From Prunus persica (Eukaryota > Streptophyta > Magnoliopsida > Rosales > Rosaceae): a DNA stretch of 64,000 nucleotides. Location of the stretch: the NCBI RefSeq assembly GCF_000346465.2, contig NC_034015.1, forward strand, positions 17,221,510-17,285,509. Direction: 5' to 3'. Shown here piece after piece: positions 1 to 11,519 of the stretch. The position numbers and the translations under genes are program-made. Below the pieces are notes generated by a model that was not told the origin of the DNA, did no database searches, and saw only the letters and a list, made by a program, of their open reading frames with translations. Within the stretch, counting starts at the first letter, position 1. Every line of letters begins with the position of its first letter.

Positions 1-410
1 AGGGACTTCAACTGAAATCAATCCAAGAGTTTAAAAAACGAAGCTTTTTTTACTTTGACGGCTAGGCTAATGGTTACTGATAAAAAGACCGCGCTTTATT
101 TAGGTTAACCGAAACGGCACCGTCTGGCTCAACAATACAGAATATAAAAAAATACAAGTAACAAATAGTGAAATGCTGTCGAGAAGTTGACACTGCAATT
201 CCTCATTTGCGTGGGGTTTTCAGTCTCAGTATTCTTAAAACCTCACTGTATCGGTATGTTTATTTTCTGCTTTCAAATTTTCGGTTTATTCGAATTGTTG
301 ATCGCTGATTTGTTAAATTTCACAGAAATTCAAGCGTCTAAACCCAATAAACTTGTTTGTTTGTTTTTGTGATTTTGTGTTTTAGGTAATTGGAGCTGTG
401 AAAGAGAAAG
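1..410. other. Upstream region of the RMR gene
   Basis: This stretch is A+T-rich with no convincing coding content. A pyrimidine-rich tract ending in TTTTAG near 385 could be the acceptor of a 5' UTR intron just before the RMR start codon. Nothing else is seen. Confidence 0.4.
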
Positions 411-2504
411 ATGAGGCAAGCTTTTCTGGGATTATGTTTGCTTGTTTTTGCTCACCTTGTCCAACTAACCTCAGCTATTGTCGTTCTCAAACCATTTGCC
501 AGGGAGTTCTCGGACCTTCCCGCCAAATTTGGTAACTTTCCATCTTTAGCCATTTGCTTGCTCAGAAAATGTAGGAAAAGTAATCTGATTTTCCTTTTTT
601 TCTTTCTTGGGTTGAAGTCAGCTTTAGATTTTATAATACAAATTTCTACTTTTTCGGTTGTTTTATTAAATACTTTTGCTAAGCATTGAGATCTGAACAC
701 ATTATTCTTTTTTTTCTCTCTTTCTATTTTTGCTCTTGATTTTTCGTTTAATAGCTATTGCTGTCAATAGCTCTGGTATATGTGGAGCTTTGCTTATATC
801 AGACCCTTTGGACGCCTGCTCATCTCTACGCAATGGACTTCGACCAAACGAAACTGATAAAACAAGGTTTGCTTTGATAGTTAGAGGTGAATGTGCTTTC
901 AAGGATAAAGTCCAAAATGCTCAAAATGCCGGATTTCGTGGTGCTATTGTTTATGACGATAGAGATAAAGGCAAATTGGTCTACAGTGAGTCGCCATGTC
1001 CCTTCAAATTTTTGTCACGTGCTTTCAAATTTTTTGTATTGGAATCCGTATATCATTTCGTACATGTTACCCTTTGCCTTCTATGAAATGTGGATAAATG
1101 TTTAACTGTTACAAATTTATAATGATTGTTGTCCTCTATTTGCAGTGATGATAGAGAGTGCAAATGTTACAATTCATGCTGTATTTGTTTCGAAAGCATC
1201 GGGTGAAGTGTTAAAGGAGCATGCTCTAGGGGAAGAAGGGGAATGCTGCATCTTCCCATTTCAAAATGAAACAGCTTGGACGGTTCTAGCTATATCTTTT
1301 ATCTCATTTCTTGTCATATTGGGTATACTTATAATAGCCATCTTTGGTCCGAGACACTGGCTCTATTCTCAAGGAAGAAACCAGCTTCCTAAAAGTGTGG
1401 ATACCAAGATTGTGGAAGCTCTACCTTGCTTCACATTTAGTTCCACTGGTTTGGGTGAATGCCACAGTGAAGAAACTTGTGCCATCTGCCTTGAGAATTA
1501 CAAAGATGAGGAAATTCTTAAAGTTCTTCCCTGCCAACATGGTAAGTTTTGAGATGTTAATGTTGATATCCCTGGAATTTTTCATCATTGTTGTAGTATC
1601 AGTCTCATCAAGCCGCAAAGCTGTTGACAGTGTGGTGTATGTTTGCGTCTGCATATTAGGAAAGTCCCATAAGATAACAGCTTACCTTGATGTGTCATGA
1701 TATCTCAGAAGACTTCCACCTGTTCATAAATTACATTGTAGAAGAACTTGAGGTATTATAATATGCTTTTGCACATTGTGGACATGTGCAACTGTAATTC
1801 TCGTGACAAATATTACAGTATTGCGTTGCGTCCAATCTAAGAAGAAAGAACTCAAAGAAGCAGCTATTCTATTTCTCCCCATGTCCAATTAAAAGTACAG
1901 ATAACTAGAAGTATTATCTTAATGGTTTGATTGTTCAAATGTTGTCAAATTCTAATGTTGGTTATAGGGTTAGGGACATGCCTATCATCATAGTAGGTAA
2001 TTGACTTTGACCTTACTCAAAGGGTGGATCGTAGTTGGCATTTACTTCCTCACCTTCTCAATCAAAATTTGTATATTTCTGTTAATAAACCTGGGAACTA
2101 CGTGCAGAATTTCATTCAAGCTGTGTGGATTCATGGCTGACAAAATGGGGGACATTCTGCCCCGTGTGCAAGCATGATATGAGAACCAAAATTGTGAATC
2201 CCGAGGTAAGAGAATTTGGTCCATCCTTACTATCTAGTGTTTGATGGCTGAATCTTCTTTAGTTTCTTGAATAGTTCAGGCTGCGGAGTTTCTATTATTA
2301 TTGAAATTGCAGTCCTTAGTTTGATATTTGGCTAATTTAGTAGTAATTTTCTTTGGTGAGGAAAGACATCCTGGTCTATGGGTTTGAGGATAAGTTATTA
2401 ACCTATGTATGGTTTTTATTGGCCAATACCTGATGTGGTTTATTTACTGAAGTTTGGTTATTTTCTTCTTGCAGATCAAAAGAAGGACCTGGTTGTACAG
2501 TTAG
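411..2504 (+). CDS. RMR1: RMR-type receptor: PA domain, transmembrane, RING-H2
   Basis: Five exons join in frame: 411-531, 755-985, 1146-1541, 2108-2205, 2475-2504, giving 291 residues. A hydrophobic signal peptide (about 1-22, ending LTSA) is followed by a protease-associated domain (about 45-150) with Cys residues and an N-glycosylation site. A single transmembrane helix lies at about 161-184 (TVLAISFISFLVILGILIIA). A cytosolic RING-H2 finger spans about 229-270, starting CAIC and ending CPVC with the HxxxC core; the intron between exons 3 and 4 splits it. This order is that of plant RMR proteins, which sort cargo to the protein storage vacuole, and the RING may act as a ubiquitin ligase. 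The protein ends soon after the RING (IKRRTWLYS), so it is a short-tail RMR without the long Ser-rich tail of some members. The final 10-codon exon is the least certain. Confidence 0.88.
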
Positions 2505-4077
2505 TGAATGGAAAATATGACCTGTCAAGGTATGGAGATTAATTGTCTTGAATTTTGAATGTAGTTTTCCCTCAAAAGTGAAATCATTTTACAAATCTAT
2601 ATCATTTTAAAGTATAAAAGTGAAAGAAATTATTTGGATTTTCAAATACTTGCTAGTCTGAATCCTCCCCAAGGTTGTTCTGTCTTTAACAGCATTGTTA
2701 CATCCAACCTTGTTTTATCCTTGTCAGGGTTCCCTCCCATTTATTGTGGATGTCTATATGAACTCCACTCGAATGTGTTTCATTGCATGGATTGAAGAGA
2801 CGTCTAGATGATATTTGTCTGCATTTTTATGAACGTATCAATAAAGTTTGCTGTTCAAAATTTCCGTGAAAACTTGTCCAATGCAACACGAATGTAAAGG
2901 TCATCGGTGCTCTATCCTATGCAAAATCCTTGATGTGATCTACAAGCTGGCCAACGGGGACAAAGTTTTGTGCCCCTGTATATTGTCTGAAGCTCGAGTG
3001 TAGTTTTGCCCCAGCCACTGCCAAAGCAGCAAGGGAACCCATTGCTAACAGCACAGCTCTTGAATGGTTTGCACACTAGGATTTGCACTGTTGTATATTT
3101 TAGGTCTAAATGTATCTAGTATGTTAGTCGGCTTCGATTCAATACAAGCATGTGGTCCAAGAGTTTGGTTACGACAATAATTTCGACATATGAGCAATTT
3201 GCCCTATCAAGAGATGCGTTAGTAGATTTGGTTGTGGCTTCCACAAAGGCCAAATCCATTGTTAAAGTGCTGCAAATAAAGTGAAAAATAGACTATTGGT
3301 CGGACCATTGGTTGTGGCTTTCACATATTAAATCCATTGTTATTCTAGACTAAATAAATTCTAAGATTAATGATCCTGAATCCATCCACATTGCTCTGGC
3401 TATATAATATCTAGCATCACTAATTTAATTAGCATTGTCCTCGTTCAAATGAGTGTGTTCCCTACTTGATTCGCTCCAAAGCTCTCTTCATCTATCATAT
3501 AAAGATGATGCGAATTGTGTAAAATTTCATTAGATCCCCAATAATGTCACTTCATATCTGTATATGTCACTTCAATTTTGTATCTCAGTTATATCATGCG
3601 AATTGTGTGGTGGCAAATTGCAAAATTGGAATCAGAATAAATCAAAATTGGAATGAGAATAAATCTTCACAATCACAAGTCTCTAAGTAAAACAGCAGGT
3701 AAAAAAATTCCATGATATAACTGAGATACAAAATTGCCACCACACACTTCACAGTCTACGAATAAATGGATGCTAAAAAAGTATTCGATTTTGTTTTCCT
3801 TCACATCAAAGTTGGGTTCTCACCCTTAGGTTAGGTGGCAGTGGCACGACGTTATGTGGCCCCAGATGACTGGAACCGTACGTAGTTTTAGCTCCATATA
3901 TATAAGGCACTCTTCCCCACAGAAAATGAACCACTAAACCAGTCGACACAAACAGCTACACCAGCAGTAATCCTCAGCCCACGTTTTCTAGCCTCCTTCG
4001 GCTAGTTTTCCAGGCTAGCAAACAGCTAACCGATCTTAGAAACCAAGCTGCTCTATATATACCACCAACTTTTCTTC
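2505..4077. other. Spacer between RMR and rhodanese genes
   Basis: The spacer holds the RMR 3' UTR and A+T-rich DNA without coding potential. A 24-bp perfect inverted repeat pairs 3575-3598 with 3711-3734. The phrase GCGAATTGTGT recurs near 3510 and 3597, which suggests local rearrangement. Confidence 0.6.
3894..3907 (+). promoter_or_regulatory. Probable TATA box of the rhodanese gene
   Basis: CCATATATATAAGG lies about 170-185 bases before the rhodanese ATG. It is followed about 30 bases later by a pyrimidine/adenine-rich stretch that would suit a transcription start. This is inferred from motif and distance only. Confidence 0.5.
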
Positions 4078-5157
4078 ATGGGTTCTATTGAAAGGTGACT
4101 TTTTTCAGTCTAAATCTTCAGCAAATTACTTTCTTGGAGTTCCTTTTTGCACATTCTGATATGGGTCTTTCTTGGTTTGGGTTGTCTTGTGGGTTTGTTG
4201 CTCTGTTTCCCCTGTTATTTTGTAGCTCGGGATCAGAGGTCGTCACCATTGATGTTCAAGCTGCCAAGGATCTGCTCAAGTCTGGCTATGGTTATGTGGA
4301 TGTCAGGTAAAGGGCTCTCTTTTCCGGAAAGAATATATATATATATATATATATTCTCAAATTAATGAACTTTATGAGAGACTGAGAGTTGTTTCGAACT
4401 TCCAATTGGGTTTCTTTTTCATTAAAAGGAAATATTAGTTGAGTTAATGTTGTTTGTGATAGGACGGTGGAGGAGTACAAGAAAGGGCATGTGGATGCAG
4501 AGAAGATTTTAAACATTCCTTACCTGTTCAATACACCTGAAGGTGGCTGTAACTTCTATTAGTTGATTAGCTTCTTCCTTTGTTTTTTTTTTACTAAGTT
4601 TCAATTTCTGTGTTTACTTTGAAATTGATGAAATTTCATTGTGGTTTTGGCCTTCAGGGAGGGTAAAAAATCCCCAATTTTTGCAGGAGGTTTCATCTGC
4701 TTGCAACAAAGAGGACCTTCTTGTTGTGGTAAGCTAGTAGCTTTTGGAGCAAACTACATCAATTTCTTCTGGTGTCTGACTGTGAGATTATATATTTACA
4801 GGGTTGTCAAAGTGGGGTCAGATCTCTTTCTGCAACTACTGATCTTCTGACTGCTGTAAGTACACTTGTATTTCACCCAAATTTATAAGTTCTTGCACTT
4901 TTTAATGCCATGTTGAAGAAAGTAATCAAAATTCAAAACAGCCTATAAATATTTAGCTATGGTCATTTATGTTCTTTCCTTTTCCACAAATTTTTAGAAG
5001 CTTGTAAATGAAATGACAGGGTTTCAAGCATGCGAACAACATGGGAGGAGGCTATCATGCTTGGGTAGAGCATCATTTCCCTGTTACTAAGCCAGAAGAT
5101 GCTGGCAAAAACAATCAAGAAGTTGACCAACGAAAGAAGGCAGAAGATGAGCTCTAA
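4078..5157 (+). CDS. Single-domain rhodanese (thiosulfate sulfurtransferase, STR16/18 type)
   Basis: Six exons join in frame: 4078-4094, 4226-4306, 4463-4542, 4658-4728, 4802-4855, 5020-5157, giving 146 residues. The start is a 17-base first exon (MGSIE). The fold runs from VVTIDVQAAKDLL through the YVDVRTVEEYKKGH motif (first rhodanese signature) to the active-site loop GCQSGVRS, where Cys85 would carry the persulfide, and then NNMGGGYHAWV (C-terminal signature). The tail is charged and lacks a transit peptide, which suggests a cytosolic enzyme like the senescence/dark-induced STR proteins of Arabidopsis. It would transfer sulfane sulfur from thiosulfate or 3-mercaptopyruvate to thiols. Intron 2 carries a (TA)n run at about 4331-4354. 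A copia integrase remnant on the other strand starts only a few bases after the stop codon. Confidence 0.9.
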
Positions 5158-5161
5158 TTTT

Positions 5162-5425
5162 TTACATAGCAATATCTTCTCTTCTATAGTTAAGAAAATC
5201 TGAACGGGAACTTAATAAATACGTCCAGGTGTAGCGAGAGTAATCATCTACAAATAAAACATAATATAAAGCATCTCCCATGGAGGAAATCGGAGCTTTA
5301 CCCCAAATATCAAAGTGCACAAGGTCAAAGGGAGCGGAAGTAGATGTTCTATGTATATAATAGTATATGCTTTGATTAGAAATCAAATTATGTACCTTGA
5401 TGAACGTGTAAACTGAATTTATCAT
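5162..5425 (-). mobile_element. Ty1/copia integrase fragment (degenerate)
   Basis: Read on the minus strand, an 87-codon frame contains PFDLVHFDIWGKAPISS, then YYVLFVDDYSRYTWTYLL. This is the recognisable core of a copia-type integrase (rve) domain, including the DDYSR motif with a catalytic-region Asp. No gag, reverse transcriptase or LTRs flank it, so it is a relic. It lies directly against the 3' end of the rhodanese gene, so it may contribute antisense-oriented sequence to that gene's 3' UTR. Confidence 0.8.
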
Positions 5426-5485
5426 AAAGAAGGGGAATTATGTCAGGGGAATTATGTCATTGTTATGATTACTTAAATTTTACTC

Positions 5486-5640
5486 CTAGCCAACGGGGTC
5501 TAGTCCAGTAAAAAAGGGCCTTGACTTGCAGATTAGAGGTTTCAGGTTCGAACCTCCATGGCATCATAGTTGTGTGTGTATGTGAGAAATCCTCCTTTCC
5601 TATAATTTAGACTATCGTTTATACTGAAATTTGTTTTAAC
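5486..5640 (+). mobile_element. tRNA-derived SINE-like element
   Basis: A Pol III B-box (GGTTCGAACC near 5546) follows a degenerate A-box region (GGGTCTAGTCCAGT) and the phrase GGGCCTTGACTTGCAG, an arrangement typical of plant tRNA-related SINE heads. No cloverleaf can be closed, so it is not a functional tRNA. A second GAGGTCTAGTCCG phrase near 5654 may belong to another partial copy. The end points are approximate. Confidence 0.45.
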
Positions 5641-6652
5641 CCTATTGCAAACGAGGTCTAGTCCGATCCGGTGCACTCAAGTCTCAACCCACTTAGGCAC
5701 TTAGAACAGAATCAATAGAAAACAGTCCTAAAGACCTCTCAGTACAACAATATCAGCCTTATTTACATTAAATTGCACAAAGGCTATATGCAACATGAAT
5801 TCAAACTCAACCAACCAACATTACCACATAGATCAGAAAACAAATACAAAGCAGTTTCAGATTTTTTTTTAATTAAGTAAAAACTGATTATAAAGCACAT
5901 CTTGCATCAAAATTGAAATTCATTTCGCGTATATATTCCATCGATCACAATAGTTGAACTTTAAAAAAAATTTAAAAACTACTTATGGTTCTAAATAAGC
6001 AATGCCAAACGGGTAATAGTTTCATTCATTATCCAACCACACTGCCTCTTTGACTTCAATTATAGGATTCATGACATCGCCTTCCATAACAATAAACAGA
6101 CTGCTCAACCACCATGGTTGTTAACTAATTATGGTCCCAAATTTGTCATAACAAGTCTCCTTCATTTATTTTATTTATATAAATAAATGTGACATCTTAA
6201 TATATTTATATAAATAAATGTGACATCTTAATATATTTATATAAATAAATGTGACATCTTAATCAATTTATATAAATAAATGCGCTATACGAAACGGTCA
6301 GCATGAAAGACAGAGACACGTTCAAATTCCCAGAGATGCTGCTGGTCAAAAGACAACTGCAAAACATGCACATTGAGATGTCAGTTTGGTGGGACCGATT
6401 TTAGGGTCATCGTGCTGAAGGGGTCTGTGACTTTGTGACATCCATGCATGTTTCTTAAATTTTTCTGATGGTACAGTCTCAGTTTTAGGCACAGAGAAGC
6501 CCTACAAACCCAGCAACCCAGCACCTACTTGGAGCCATTAATGGCCTACACTGAGCTAGCTCTACCTTAGAATCAACCATTGTAACCACTAGTCAAAAGG
6601 AAAATCAGAAGCAGAACTTGTCCCGGGCTTCTGTGTTTTTTGTATCAGAGAA
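5641..6652. other. Spacer upstream of MLO
   Basis: A+T-rich, non-coding. It includes the 31-bp tandem repeat listed separately and the presumed MLO promoter. No other structure was recognised. Confidence 0.5.
6173..6282. repeat. 31-bp tandem repeat, about 3.5 copies
   Basis: The unit contains ATTTATATAAATAAATG followed by TGACATCTTAAT. Three nearly identical copies run in tandem, and a fourth is truncated after ATTTATATAAATAAATG. The core is itself palindromic (TTTATATAAA). Confidence 0.85.
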
Positions 6653-9600
6653 ATGGAGGAGAGGGAAGGAAGATCCTTGGCTGAAACCCCAACATGGACA
6701 GTTGCTTCTGTAATCACTTTCATGGTTGTTTTTGGGTTCTTTTTCAATGGATCTTTGGAACGGTTTGGAAAGGTACACATTACAATTAGCAGTTTCTTCA
6801 ATTTGATCTTCAAATCTTCATTGTTTGATATTGTTTTGGTGTTTATTATCTTTCCTCTTATCTTATGCATCTTCTTTTGGTAGTGGTTGGATAAGACTAA
6901 AAGGAAGTCTCTATTTGCTGCTTTGGATAAGATCAAAGAAGGTAATTAATTAAGGGATTGGGTTTCTGGAGATGTGTGTTTCTGCTTCATTTGTTCTTTT
7001 GTTCAGAGGATTTCATTTTTTCGTCTTTGATATTCTTCAAGCAGAGCTCATGCTTTTTGGGGTTATGTCATTGTTGATGGGTCACTGGATTTTTATTGTG
7101 GCCAAGATTTGTGTTAAATCATCGATCTTGAGCAGCAAATTCTTTCCATGTGCATTGGAGAGTGACTTACATCCAGTTGAACACGTACTCGTTTCAAGTT
7201 CAAATTATTTGAATAAGTCGGTTTCGAAGATGCAGGTGAAGGCTGGTTCTCATGACTTTTGTCCTGAGGTTAGTTTTGCTTGCTCATGTTTAGAGATCAG
7301 ATGTTAGCTATTATTGATGCATATGCCAATAATAAAACTTGATTGTCTAATACAAATTTCCGTTCCTTTGGAAATTTTGATGATAGAAGTATGATTCTGT
7401 CACATATGACAACAATCGCTTGTTAGTCTGTGTGATTAACAAAGACTATATGTTAATCAGGGTCATGAATCCTTTGCTTCTAAAGAAAGTCTCGAACAGC
7501 TTCATCGTTTGATTTTTGTGCTTGGTGTCACTCATGTTTCTTACAGCTTTGTTGCAATTGTCCTGGCCATGATCAAGGTAAATATATTTTGTCACCAATC
7601 GAAGTTCTCTAATGCTCTGTGGTGTCCAATGTACAAAAAACTAAGTTCCTGTTCTAACTTCAAGCAGATTTATAGCTGGAGAGTGTGGGAAAATGAAGCC
7701 AAAGCTTTGGCAATTCACGCCTTACAAGGTGCAAAATTGTTGGTATGAGTCACTCATGAGTGACTTTAGATGCCTTAGAAGTTGTAGATGTCATGCATGC
7801 CTTATCATTTTTAAATTTTCTGTATCCAGATACCCCACTAGCTAAACCAAGTATTCAGAGAATAAGGAGATTGTCTACTTTCATTTTCCATCATGCATCC
7901 CATCCATGGAGCCAGCACAGAGCTCTTGTTTGGCTGGTATTCTCACTTCCTTTTTATTTTATTTTATTTTATTTGGCCATAATTGTATGCTCGAAATCTA
8001 AATTATGTACTTCCAGTATTTCTTAAACAGATTCCAGCATAATTTAGTCACATCTGATTCAGAGCAATAAGCCAATGTAGAACTTGAACTTCTTCTGGTT
8101 AGAGACCTGCTAAAATAAATTTTGTGCTTCTTCTTGTATTGATTTATGAGGAGAACTAAAGTTACAGAAAGAAAGGGAAGATAAGAGGGCCAGAGGTTGC
8201 ATATTGGATGCTATCTATGCTACAATATTGCTGAAATGAAAACTACCCAGCCCTTCATTTAGACTTAAGACATTCAAATCAATTGATGTCATTCTGTTCA
8301 GCTTCTTACAAAATTTGCTGGCCCTATGTTTGCTGCACTTTCTTAGCACTTTTATCTCTCAGAGTTGCTTTATCTGCTGTAATGGTTTTATTTACCGTCA
8401 ACTTTGTTCACCCCAATTTGCAGCTTTGTTTCACCCGCCAGTTCTGGAGTTCTATAAACCGGTCTGATTACATGGCCTTGCGATTTGGCTTCATCACTGT
8501 ATGTTTCTTCTAGTACCTCTTTTTTTTTTTTTTTTTTCTCTTTGTACGTTTTAACTTTTCAAGGAGATCTGAGATCTACTATTTATTTTTCTTTCCGGAG
8601 TCCGATTATAGTAGAAAAGTTGGCTTTACTGTGACATCTGGATTCTAAGTTTTGTATGATTAGATATGTTCGCAAAAAGTAAGTCATATTAGGTTCTTAT
8701 TTGTTTCCATCTTATTTAGTCATTCACAGTGCAAAAGAATGTGGCAGTAAAGATCATGGGACTAGCTTTGCATTGCTGACTCTGCTGTGTTTCCCCTCCT
8801 TAATGTAGACTCATCAACTTCCTTTGTCATATGATTTCCACAATTATATGATTCGGAGCATGGAGGAAGAATTTCGAGATATTGTTGGCATCAGGTATTA
8901 CGTTACGTGTAATAAGTTGATTTCTATGATGAACCTCTCTAGTTTATTCCTGTCATTAGAGGCTTTAGTGAACTTTTGGATTGCTTTTACATTATTAACA
9001 TTGTTATATTATTTGGGATGCTTTTGCAGTGTACCTCTCTGGATATACACCATATGTTGCACTATTCTAGACTTTCATGGTAATTTTCTGTTAGTGCCAA
9101 AATTTTAATTTTATGCAGTGAAAATTCCTGGAAAAGTTAATCTTACAGCATCAATTGTTGTTTCTACCATTCAGGAAGCCACATTTACTTTTGGCTTTCC
9201 TTCCTTCCAGCCATAGTAAGCCATCCATGTTCTCCATCTCCTTGAGCTTCTCCAAGTTCATCATCTTTCGAAGTCACACTCACACTACATAATTAAATTA
9301 TTTCTTGACTTGCACATCAGTTGATCCTGCTTATCGGGACGAAACTGCATCGAGTGGTGGTAAATTTGGCTGTTGAAATCACGGAAGAAAGTCCATATAT
9401 GGAAAATCAACAGTTTAAGCTAAGAGATGAGCTCTTTTGGTTTAAGAAGCCCTGGCTTCTTTTACGTTTAATACAACTAATATCCTTCCAGGTGAGAATC
9501 ACTAACACTAACACTAACAATCCATTTTGTACTTTAAATTCTGATTTTCAACTGTCCTTATCTTTTACTGGCATTTGTTTTTCAGAATGCCCTTGAGATG

Positions 9601-10468
9601 GCAACTTTTATCTGGTCTCTGGTATGGACCTCATGACTTGTTCAGAAAGAAATCGATGCCTGCATAAAAGATTAGCTACCTCATTTTGTAAATAGGCAAC
9701 TTTTGTTATGATGCTTGTTTCAACTTTTTTGTTTTCAGTGGGAAATTAAGGAACCTTCATGCTTCATGGACAACAATACTTTCCTTGTGATTCGCTTGAC
9801 ATTTGGGTATTTACCGTACATTGTTGGCTTATTCTCTAGCAACTTAAGTTTGTCGGGTCTATTGGCTATCTAACATTCACGTCAAGAATGCGATTCAAAG
9901 ATATAAAATCTGATGACTTTATTTTTATTTTTTATATCATTGCAGGGTTGTCACCCAATTCTGGTGTAGCTTCATTACATTTCCACTCTATGTCATCATC
10001 ACACAGGTCTGGCTTCTTAATTTTCATCTCTCTTTAATCCCTTTCTTTGTCTCTAATTGTTTTCTGTGGCTGCAGATGGGAGCGAGGTTCAAGAAATCTG
10101 TAGTTTCCGAAAATGTGAGAAACTCACTATCTGTATGGAAAAGGAGAGTGAAGGCCAAACAAAGCACTTCATCTAGTACTGCTGCACTCTTGAGAACCTC
10201 AACATCCTCAGATTCTATAGTGGATGAAATGCACAAAATCGATAGCTTTTCGTCAAACTCTTCGGAGAGAAGCTCCTTCAAGAAACAAAATACATCTTTC
10301 CGGCATCTGCAGGGCAATGTGATGCAGGGTGAAGATGAGAAGTTCGAATTTCCGCTGTGTGTTGGTCCAGTTTATGACAGTTACAGTGATGACAAGAAGG
10401 TTGATTACCATAGTGACGATCATGATAGTAGTGATGTAAAAGATGAATTGTGTCTCCTTCCTTCATAA
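6653..10468 (+). CDS. MLO-like seven-transmembrane protein
   Basis: Fifteen exons join in frame: 6653-6772, 6884-6941, 7045-7268, 7461-7577, 7668-7728, 7830-7936, 8424-8498, 8809-8894, 9030-9079, 9175-9215, 9321-9491, 9586-9621, 9739-9806, 9946-10006, 10076-10468, giving 555 residues. The N-terminus ([12 protein letters not shown]) and the motifs [59 protein letters not shown] and [15 protein letters not shown] are hallmarks of the plant MLO family. MLO proteins sit in the plasma membrane and bind calmodulin; recent work describes several as calcium channels. A calmodulin-binding amphipathic helix (about 425-455, with a Trp in [10 protein letters not shown]) begins the cytosolic tail, which is Ser-rich and acidic. 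Exon number and length fit the family. The SHPWS and FWSSI phrases resemble the clade of AtMLO4/11/14 more than the mildew-susceptibility clade, but this is a tentative reading. Confidence 0.93.
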
Positions 10469-11519
10469 GCTTTTCTTGGAGCATATATCACTAGAGACTA
10501 GATTGTATACACTTTTGAGCTTAGTTATCTTCATTTAAGGACTATTTTATATGATACATATGGTTAGTAAGTTTAGAAGATTAGAAGATGTTCTTTTAAG
10601 TAAGATTAGAAGATGTCGAATACCAAATGCATAAGCATACCCATAATTAAAGGTCTCGATGCAATTAGTAGTGAATCATTCACTTTTAATTTGTAGCTTA
10701 TTGTGGTACTTTTCACATGTGAGTTTATGCCTACCCATACTCAGATCCATGGCTTGTATACAACCCCGACATGTACCTACTCCACTATACTTTACTAATA
10801 ATTTATCCCTAGATTGATTTGGCTAGTGACCCTTGCTTCATATTATAACCAAAGAATTTTATAGCTCCTCTGCCGTACATTAACTTTAATTTGTGCAAAA
10901 TTCATTGATTCACTCTTTCATCGAGTACAAAGTTTTAGAATGAGCCTCGTAATAACATGTATTTTTTTTTAATATAAGAGATATTGAGAAAGGAGGGATT
11001 TAACTTAGAAACTCGAATTCGGGGGTAAGTGCCTTCAAGGGCTTAGTAACATATCCCGTCTCTGTCTCGACCAAAACAATATTAGTTATAAAAAATAAAA
11101 AAATAAAAACTTTGTAATTTTCGAAAAAATAAAAAATAAAAAGAGTGCTGGGTGTCTGCAGACAACTGTTGGGTGTTAATAGAACCCCACCCCTCTTGCA
11201 ACATTAGCCTGGCTTGTATTTTGATAGGTCCAACAAAATACACGATTGGACATAAATGGGCTTGGGCTCTATCATAGGCCTTTCGGGCTAGACCAAGGTT
11301 TGAGACCTGACGTGGCAGAAACTCATTGGTTCAGTTTTTGGTACAGCTTTTACTCGGTAATCCTGGCGGCACCTGATAACCACAAATCCAACTTATAATT
11401 AGCACACAGCAGCAGCCTCCTCTGCAAGTAAAGTACACCTCAGTTTTTATATTTTTCTTTTTCCTCACGAAGCATATCAATCTCTCCCGATCTTTCTTGT
11501 CTCTTCGCAATCTTCAGCT
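10469..11519. other. Spacer between MLO and RPN10
   Basis: The spacer holds the MLO 3' UTR, A+T-rich DNA, and near 10965-11060 a possible decayed SINE (minus strand; TTCGAATT core plus a GGAGGGATTTAAC phrase). The last 150 bases before 11520 are CT-rich, as expected for a plant 5' UTR. Confidence 0.4.
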
